Source: Globodera rostochiensis
Lineage: Eukaryota; Nematoda; Chromadorea; Rhabditida; Heteroderidae
Reading direction: 5' to 3'
Assembly (NCBI GenBank): GCA_018350325.1
Contig: JAEVLN010000030.1
Span: 372,001 to 436,000 of the forward strand
DNA: 64,000 bases
Position 1 is the first letter of the stretch. Every line of letters begins with the position of its first letter. Below the pieces are notes generated by a model. The model had not been told where the DNA came from. It saw only the letters and a list, made by a program, of their open reading frames with translations, and searched no databases. Positions 57,557-64,000 of this stretch are shown in pieces. The position numbers and the translations under genes were made by a program.

Positions 57557-58962
57557 AAAAATTGTTTACATTAAAATTATAACAAAAACTGAATTAAGTG
57601 AAAAAAAGCAGAAATATAATTTTAATTCGGGAAACAAACTAAAGCATTAAACAGATGAAAAAATACTTAGGTAAATAAAACAATAATTTGACAAAAAAAT
57701 AAATGCAATTTTGTGTAATTTATAATTTTTAGCAGCACTAAAGGAATCAATAAATGTGTGACTGGTAATAAATAAAAATAGATCAGAGGTAAATGAATTT
57801 AATGCTTTACGTGTCATAGACAGATAGAGGCCAAACATACATTTTTAGATTTACAAAATTAAAAAAGGCATTACTAAAAAACATTAAGCAAAGAATTTCG
57901 TACGGTAAAATGCGCAATTATGGACTTATAACATTCACATTCGTTGCAAGCATATCTATATTTTAATATTTTTATTATCAAATAAAGGTATGTTGTAACT
58001 AACTAAAATTCAGAAATTTGTAAGCCTTCTCTTCCATTTTGCATTGTAATAATTATTATTTAAGAAATATTGTTAAAAACAACAAACCGGTAAACAAATT
58101 CAGGCACGTTAAATAAAATTTTTAATAAATAAAAATAAAAATGTTGGAAAAGCAATAAATAATTTTAATTTTTTTTTTATTGGGACGGACGGGTTGGAGT
58201 GCGATTAAATGAGATATATTAAATAGAATAAACATGAAAAATACCAGAGAAATTTTTGTTTAAAAAAATTAATCTTTATAATGAAATAATTACTGAAAAC
58301 CACAATGATAAAACAACGTAATTAATTATCTATCACTTATTAATATAAAAATGTTGAATAAACGTAAAGTTATTAGCAAATGATAATGATATAAGTAAAT
58401 ATAAAAAATATGCTACAAAGTTAAAACAATTTTGCAATTATTTATTACTAAATTTGAATAAATTTTTGAAAACAAACATTTACAAAAAGCTAAAATGCAA
58501 ATAAATTATTTATTATAAGCAGAGAAATTTAAAAATATTTTAATAAATAGATTTATAACTTAATATTTTTCTAAAATCGTTTAATCTTAAACAAGCAATT
58601 TATGACGCGGCAAAGAAGAAAACAAAAGTGTCGACAAGAACGTGATTATAAATAAAACAAAACAATAACAGGAATATATGTTTGGTTTAAATATAATTTA
58701 TTAAAATTAATTATTTTGCTTAACCCTACATACTTTTTTAATGAAAAAATATAAAAATAATAGATAACACTTGGCAGACCTTTTATTTTGTTTTATCGCC
58801 TTTTACGCTAACTTACATCATACATTGAAGAAAATTGGTTTGGCAACAATTTTGATGCCTGATATAAAATAAGACTGATATTTATATTGGATATGCAAAA
58901 AAAAATACAATTATTAATGCAATTTTTATTTAAAGCAAAGATTATGATATAAAATTAAGAAT

Positions 58963-59112
58963 ATGGCGCCATCACCAATTATTGGGAACCGAAGCAACGC
59001 GGAAAAAAGCCGATCTGAACACCAGCCTGGCGGCTGCGCGGCCGAGATGCCCGTGCTTGGCCATAGCATCGAGCACAATAGCGAGAGGAAGGGAATTGTT
59101 AATATTGGTTAA
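58963..59112 (+). CDS. Candidate GC-rich ORF, 49 codons, both strands open
   Basis: The richest GC island outside the expansin gene. Plus strand: ATG then MAPSPIIGNRSNAEKSRSEH and a Cys/Gly/Glu-rich rest to TAA. Minus strand over the same bases reads LPLAIVLDAMAKHGHLGRAA and AARLVFRSAFFRVASVPNNW to TGA, which looks at least as protein-like. No splice sites. It may be a coding sequence, a mobile-element fragment or a repeat; strand unresolved. Confidence 0.3.
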   Translation: MAPSPIIGNRSNAEKSRSEHQPGGCAAEMPVLGHSIEHNSERKGIVNIG

Positions 59113-59440
59113 TGTTTGTTTATTATATCTTTTATAAAAATGAAATTAATTTTTGGTTCAAATCAAAAAACTTCTAAAATTTTTCTCTTTAAAAAGGTAA
59201 ATACTCAAAAAAACTTTCATTTTGAAATACATAAATGAAAACAAACTAAACATTCTCAAATGCTATAAAAATTAATTTAAAATTTAAATCCGCAATCCTT
59301 TTAAAAACAAGTATTGTTAAAATACTGATTATCCTTCACCAAAATGTGTTATTTTATAAAAATTACATATTCAATTAAATTGCTTACAAAAGCTTTATTT
59401 AATAATAATACTTAAATTTAATTCTATATTTGTTTTAAGA

Positions 59441-59515
59441 ATGGGAGAATTCGAGAACCAAAGCAGTGATGCAACACGCCTGAACAAACGGTCACTATGT
59501 CGAGATAAAGTGTAA
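59441..59515 (+). CDS. Candidate small ORF, 24 codons
   Basis: ATG follows an acceptor-like tttgttttaag; the frame reads MGEFENQSSDATRLNKRSLC and a short tail to TAA, in a GC-richer island. Could be a terminal exon. Family unknown. Confidence 0.22.
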   Translation: MGEFENQSSDATRLNKRSLCRDKV

Positions 59516-59529
59516 TTGAACAAATTAAA

Positions 59530-60240
59530 AGCAAATTTCGCGCGCGCTGCCATGCAACAAAATAAAATAAAATAAAATTATATTTAATTGTTTTAAAAAA
59601 TATTGTTGCTCAAATAATTTAACAATTTAATGGCTACAATTTTAATACCAGAAATCTGGTAGCCATTTGTCATTTCTTTAATTTTATTTGTACTTTTCAA
59701 AATTTAATGTTTCTGTGAGATGGACAATTCATTCATTTATAATTTCTCTCTTTTTCATATATTATTTCTTTATAATTCAATTTTAATTTTTTGTTTACAC
59801 TTTTGTTGAGGCTTTTGTCCAATTTTATTTTTTTCATATTATTTTTTCTGCTAGATTGATTTATCTCATTGTTATTTCATTTAACTTATCATTTCATAAT
59901 TTTTATTTGTTTTTTTGAAAATATAATGTTTTTTGTGAGACGGACAATTTCATTCATTTATATTTTGATCAATTTTCCTTGCTTAGATTTTGTTGTTTTT
60001 TATCATTCAGCTTTTTAGTTTTTATTTTTATTATTTTAATTTAATGAATACATATTTACACAATCTTTTTTTATTTGTTATTATTTATTATATATTCGTC
60101 AAAATTTTATTTGTTCAGGCGCAATAATTGATGAAAAATTTTTTCATCTTTTGATTGCCAAAAGTACGTTCTAATTGGACCACACAAACATATTCCTTTC
60201 GAATATGGCCAATTGTTTAAAGGATCAAACTGTTCAAACT
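59530..60240. other. AT-rich upstream region of the expansin gene
   Basis: T-rich, no frame or repeat called. A phrase like gtgagacggacaatttcattcattta occurs twice in diverged form near 59,715 and 59,935, a weak internal duplication. The part nearest the gene probably includes its promoter. Confidence 0.5.
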
Positions 60241-60248
60241 TCATCGCA

Positions 60249-60256
60249 TATAAATA
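60249..60256 (+). promoter_or_regulatory. TATA-like box upstream of the expansin gene
   Basis: TATAAATA lies in a locally less AT-biased context, ~270 bp before the ATG. Given the overall composition, TATA-like strings are common, so this rests mainly on position. Confidence 0.35.
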
Positions 60257-60526
60257 AGGCCTTAAAGTAGATTAAATTAAAATTAAATGATTAAAAACTT
60301 TTAGCCCAATTTAAATTAAAACAAAAAAACAAATTTAAAGTATTTTCAAGTGTGTTTAAAAAATAATAATAATATTTACATTAATGCTTTTATCGTTTAT
60401 TTAAATTTTGGGTTTCGAAATTTAACACTTCCTTGGCAAAACGTTGAAAATCTAGCCAACTTATAGCCCAAATTCATGTTTTCTGCAAATTTAGGAAATA
60501 TTTGATTTTGCTTAAATTTTCTCGAC

Positions 60527-62715
60527 ATGAGCCTCTCCCTATCAATTCTGTGTTTGTTGTGCATTTTACTCGTCCATTTCCATGCCCAAATTGTTTTGGC
60601 CGATGTTACGGCCTCATTAAAAACATCGAACACTTGGAACGGAGGTGGCCAATACGTGCCGAACTTCAAGAACAATGCCGGCTCCCAAATCGTGTGCTCC
60701 GTCAAATTCTCGTTGACGCCAAAAAGCGGAGTAAAAATAATGGGGGAAATTGTGCCTATAATTCAAACAGTTGATTTTGTTTAGACATTTTTTGTCTGAT
60801 TTTGTTTGATTTACAAAAATTGTTTGCTTACTTATGACCTAAATTATACTGACTCAATTTGAAGAGTGATTTTATCTGATCGGTTTTTAGAAAGATTCAT
60901 ATGAAAAAGGCTGGCATTTAAAGCTTTTTTAAATTTTAGATTTAGTGCGATTTTCTAGCGCACAATCCCAGACCTAAAAATGCCGGGTCAACTTCTTACA
61001 GTTGTTCTGATCGGATTGATCACAAAACAGATCGATCAATTGATTAAAGTAAACTTTCATTTCGTAGACGTCCATCGTAAGCATATGGGGCGCTAACGCG
61101 GTCAGCGGCTCCTCCAACGAGTACACGTTGGCCGACAATGCCGACATTGCGCCGGGCGCAACAAATACAAATGCCGGAGTGAACATCAACGGAAACGGCG
61201 CGCCCACCCTTAAGCTGATCGAAGCCAAATATTACATCAACGGTTGGCATATTTAATTATGGGAAATTAATGAAATTAATAAAGAAATCTTTTTATTGTA
61301 TATGTATGAAAAGTTGAATAAATTTTAAACTAAAAATAAAATAAATTAAAAATTTTTCACATTGTTTAAACATTTTGAATTTAAATTTTAATCGGTTTAT
61401 TAATATTTAGGCATCTGCGGTGGAGCTCCGAGCGGATCTTGTAAAATTAATTAAATAAAATTTAATTTTTATTTTTGGATCAATCGCCCCCTCACAATGA
61501 CTATATCCCCTTTATTATCATTCAATTTTTTAAAGGCATGGGCTGTCTGTCGAGCACGTCCACGGACGGGCCAATCAACCAGAACCTGAATAAGCCGTTC
61601 ACGAACAGTGTGTTCACCTTCTACGGAGCCAGTGGACGCGGCGCGTGCGGCCTTGACGCGGGCGTGGTCAGTCAAGAGTCTCGATTTGACTATAAAAAAA
61701 ATTGCGCACAATGGGATCCTGATCAGTTAGACGTAAAATTCGCACAAAATTGATCATTAGTTTTGTTAAGAACTGAAATGTCCTGTTTTGTCTTACTGAA
61801 AAATTCGATATTCAGCCCAAAATGTCGGCGGCCGGATCCGGCAATCTGTTCAAGTCGGACGGGCAATGGAAGGACGCGTGCCGGCAAGACAAACAGACAA
61901 TGTTAGACGACCCAATTTGCAAGAACATTTGCGTGAAGATTGACTACAATGGGAAGAGGTGCGCAATTTGTTTGGATATTTTAAATTAAATTGCCTAATC
62001 AAAAATTTGCCCCCTTAAAGTCTGACCGTGCCAATCAACAACAAATGCCCGGAATGCCCGCCTACCCATGTGGATTTGTCGATTGACGCCTTCAACTATT
62101 TGGAGCCACGTGGGGGCGTTGTGGGCAAAGCGACGGGTTAGAATTACATATGTCGTTAAGATTAGAGACCGGAACGAGACGAGATTCCGAGACAAAATTC
62201 GAGAGATTCTTGAGAATCTCGTCACGACATCTCTAATTTTGAAAAAAAAAATTATATTTTCATCAAAATTCTCGAATCGACTGTTCCGGCTCGAGATTTT
62301 TAGAGAATCTCGTCTCGAATAAACTCAATTTTGAGATTTTTCGAGACCGGAGATGTTTCGAGAATTTCGTCTTGACATCTCGCTCGAAGCTCAAGTCCGG
62401 ATTCTAGTTATGATTAACTTAGGCTGCGGAAGCCGTAAATAATTATCCGGGGTTGTCGTCGAGACAAATTTGATTGACTTTTAATCGATACTCAAAGACA
62501 ATATGCCGGCATTTCTCTGTGTCGCGGACACTTGGCAGCTGCTAGAATTCCAAAAAACATTCCTAGTCCTTTTTTCAAATTTAATTTTCTACAAATTTGC
62601 CTTAAAGAGATTTAAATTGTCTTACTTGTAAAAGGAAACTAATCAAATAAAAAATTTTATTTTAGGCGCTACGCTCACCTATTTAAAATGTCCGTCGAAC
62701 ATCAAAGCTTGCTGA
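60527..62715 (+). CDS. Secreted CBM2-expansin, plant cell-wall loosening effector
   Basis: Seven exons: 60527-60730, 61068-61242, 61411-61440, 61536-61666, 61816-61958, 62021-62136, 62666-62715. All introns are GT-AG (337, 168, 95, 149, 62 and 529 nt), phases agree, and the 849 nt give 282 residues, close to known nematode expansins (~270-290). Residues 1-25 are a classic signal peptide. About 27-130 form a family-2 carbohydrate-binding module (SNTWNGGGQ, SIWGANAV). The rest is an expansin double-psi barrel: FTFYGASGRGACGLDAG, SAAGSGNLF, LDDPICKNICVKIDYNG, HVDLSIDAF with the acidic pocket residue, and a Cys-ending tail. Such proteins are made in the pharyngeal glands, secreted through the stylet, and loosen cellulose-hemicellulose contacts without hydrolysis. 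The family entered nematodes by horizontal transfer. Exon 4's donor could be three bases earlier. Confidence 0.93.
62155..62410 (+). repeat. GAGATTCTCG-rich insert in the last expansin intron
   Basis: Imperfect direct and inverted copies of gagaatctcg, gagaccgga and gagacgagattc, able to pair with each other. No terminal repeat or target duplication was found. It enlarges this intron to 529 nt against 62-337 for the others. Related CTCGAG/CCCGAG text occurs at 33,345-33,425. Confidence 0.7.
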
Positions 62716-62753
62716 AAAATTTGAAATGACAAATCGATCAATTCAAATCTTTA

Positions 62754-62759
62754 AATAAA
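62754..62759 (+). terminator. Polyadenylation signal of the expansin gene
   Basis: AATAAA about 39 bases after the TGA, at the usual distance for a nematode 3' UTR signal. Confidence 0.6.
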
Positions 62760-62764
62760 AGCGT

Positions 62765-63370
62765 TTTAAAATATTTCAATAGATAAAGGTTTAATAGTGT
62801 TAAAATTATTGGTCCCATATTTGGGCTTAATTTCACAAATTTTTTCCTTTAATTAACACACTAAAAGCTTTAAGCCATGGAGTCAGAAGGAATACGAATC
62901 ATTTATTAATTAATTTTTGGTGAGAAGAAGCAATGAATACTTTGTTTAGTTTATTTTATTGTCTTTCGACAAGGCCAATCATTTTGAAAAAATATCTTAA
63001 TAAGCCCATTCAATCCTTTTTATTAATTTTAGATATTTTATAAAATCTTAAATTACAATAAAAATATGTATTTTAATTTTGTTATTTTTGATATATTTCT
63101 ATTTTAGAAGATTATTTCTATTTTTGAAAACTTTTTTTAATTTTTATTTTATATTTCTTATTTTATTGATAAAATTATCAAATACATTATTTTTAACAAA
63201 ATTAATTTTAGTGCTTATCTTTTGGTTCTTTCTTATTTATTTTTAGATGTCTTTAGAAAATATTGCCATACTTTTTGTTTCAATAAAAATTATTATTTAT
63301 TTTATTGAAAACTGGTTAACATTTGTCAATGACAACCCGTGATGCTTTATCTTTTTATATAAAATCGTTG
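62765..63370. other. AT-rich intergenic stretch
   Basis: No supported gene, repeat or RNA. T-rich around 63,030-63,250. Confidence 0.5.
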
Positions 63371-63376
63371 CAATTT

Positions 63377-63780
63377 CACCCCAACTCGCTAAATCATTGG
63401 CTAAAAACCATTACTTATTATTTAAATCACACTGACCCACTCGCCAACGTAATGGCTCCAAAACTTTAACAATTTCCGACTTTCCCTAAAATCCAAGCCT
63501 TTTGAATCCAATGTTTTTTACTAGAATTTTGGTCTTTAGGCATTCAAGACGTTCTACAGAGAGAGCAAAAATTTTTGAATCGCTCTTCTTTTTTTGTAGA
63601 AAAATACATGTATTCTTATTTTATGAAATGGCGCCGGATCGACTTGCCCCACCCTATATCGTTTTGTCTCATCGAGATCTGTCGATTCATACCAAATTTG
63701 TAAAGATTGGTCCACAACAAAAACCAAAACTTATGTCAAAAATGTTCATTTAGTCGGGATAAAAGTAGCGAGTTGGGGTG
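63377..63780. mobile_element. Possible ~400-bp inverted-repeat element
   Basis: The ends are perfect 15-bp inverted copies, CACCCCAACTCGCTA at 63377-63391 and its complement at 63766-63780. No clear target duplication: the right end abuts TA but the left abuts TTT. A GC-richer interior around 63,630-63,690 is open on the plus strand (MAPDRLAPPYIVLSHRDL). Could be a MITE or a palindromic regulatory region. Confidence 0.4.
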
Positions 63781-64000
63781 TAGCGTGTTGGCAGGTAGCG
63801 AGTGGTTCGTCTGATTTATATTAGTTTATTCGTTTATATTAAATGTAATCGACTATTTATATAGTTTCATTAAAATTGAGTCTGTAACCAGTGATGATCG
63901 TAATAAATTAGTAATAAGTAGATAAATAAGAACAAGTAACCGTGATTACAAGCATCCCTGACAATGACCGAATTTAATCTTATAACTTTCTGTTTTTTTA

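Noticed and set aside
60397..61711. Minus-strand frames of 68-102 codons over the expansin exons
   Set aside because: GC-rich exons are open on the opposite strand by composition; the plus strand has the signal peptide, domains and spliced frame.
1..64000. Ciliate-type micronuclear DNA with scrambled coding segments, suggested by the island pattern
   Set aside because: The expansin gene and transposase use ordinary GT-AG introns and TAA/TGA stops, and the expansin architecture is nematode.
1..64000. tRNA, rRNA, splice-leader or snRNA genes
   Set aside because: Looked for B-box-like GTTCGAATCC and SL-like donors by eye; none was found. A covariance-model search would be decisive.

Overview
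The window reads as nuclear DNA of a plant-parasitic nematode of the Tylenchoidea (a cyst or root-knot type). Three things point there: the one clear host gene, a secreted CBM2-expansin of the kind these nematodes acquired from microbes; its short GT-AG introns; and very AT-rich non-coding DNA with GC-rich exons. The species is inferred, not proven.

Layout. 1-3.6 kb: AT-rich DNA carrying a complete hAT-type transposon with matching 18-bp ends and a perfect 8-bp target duplication. Its transposase, on the minus strand, can be followed through six exons but has lost its catalytic core. 5.6-8.3 kb: a ~680-bp direct duplication, each copy holding the same 87-nt exon-like block, with a fragment coding for a bacterial-type DnaK N-terminus between them. 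8.9-13.0 kb: a ~108-bp satellite interleaved with a second module. 14.29-14.90 kb: a hAT MITE with an 8-bp target duplication. 15-60 kb: a gene-poor AT desert with no conventional multi-kb gene, but with many short GC-richer islands (20-150 bp), some bounded by good splice signals or starting with ATG. The same 108-bp satellite returns in opposite orientation at 40.9-45.4 kb. Several 150-850 bp modules are duplicated, and in at least two pairs the AT-rich flanks are conserved while a short, often GC-richer middle differs completely. 60.2-62.8 kb: the expansin gene, seven exons, 282 codons, with a TATA-like box and a polyadenylation signal. 63.4-63.8 kb: a possible inverted-repeat element.

Only the expansin gene, the hAT element, the MITE and the satellites are secure. 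The many small exon candidates are written down because they are the main unexplained structure here, but each is low confidence. By rough estimate, in DNA this AT-rich a stop comes about every 11 codons, so stop-free runs of 60-80 codons arise dozens of times by chance over six frames. Raised GC, splice signals, repeated structure and protein motifs were therefore weighed above openness. No rRNA, tRNA or CRISPR was recognised.
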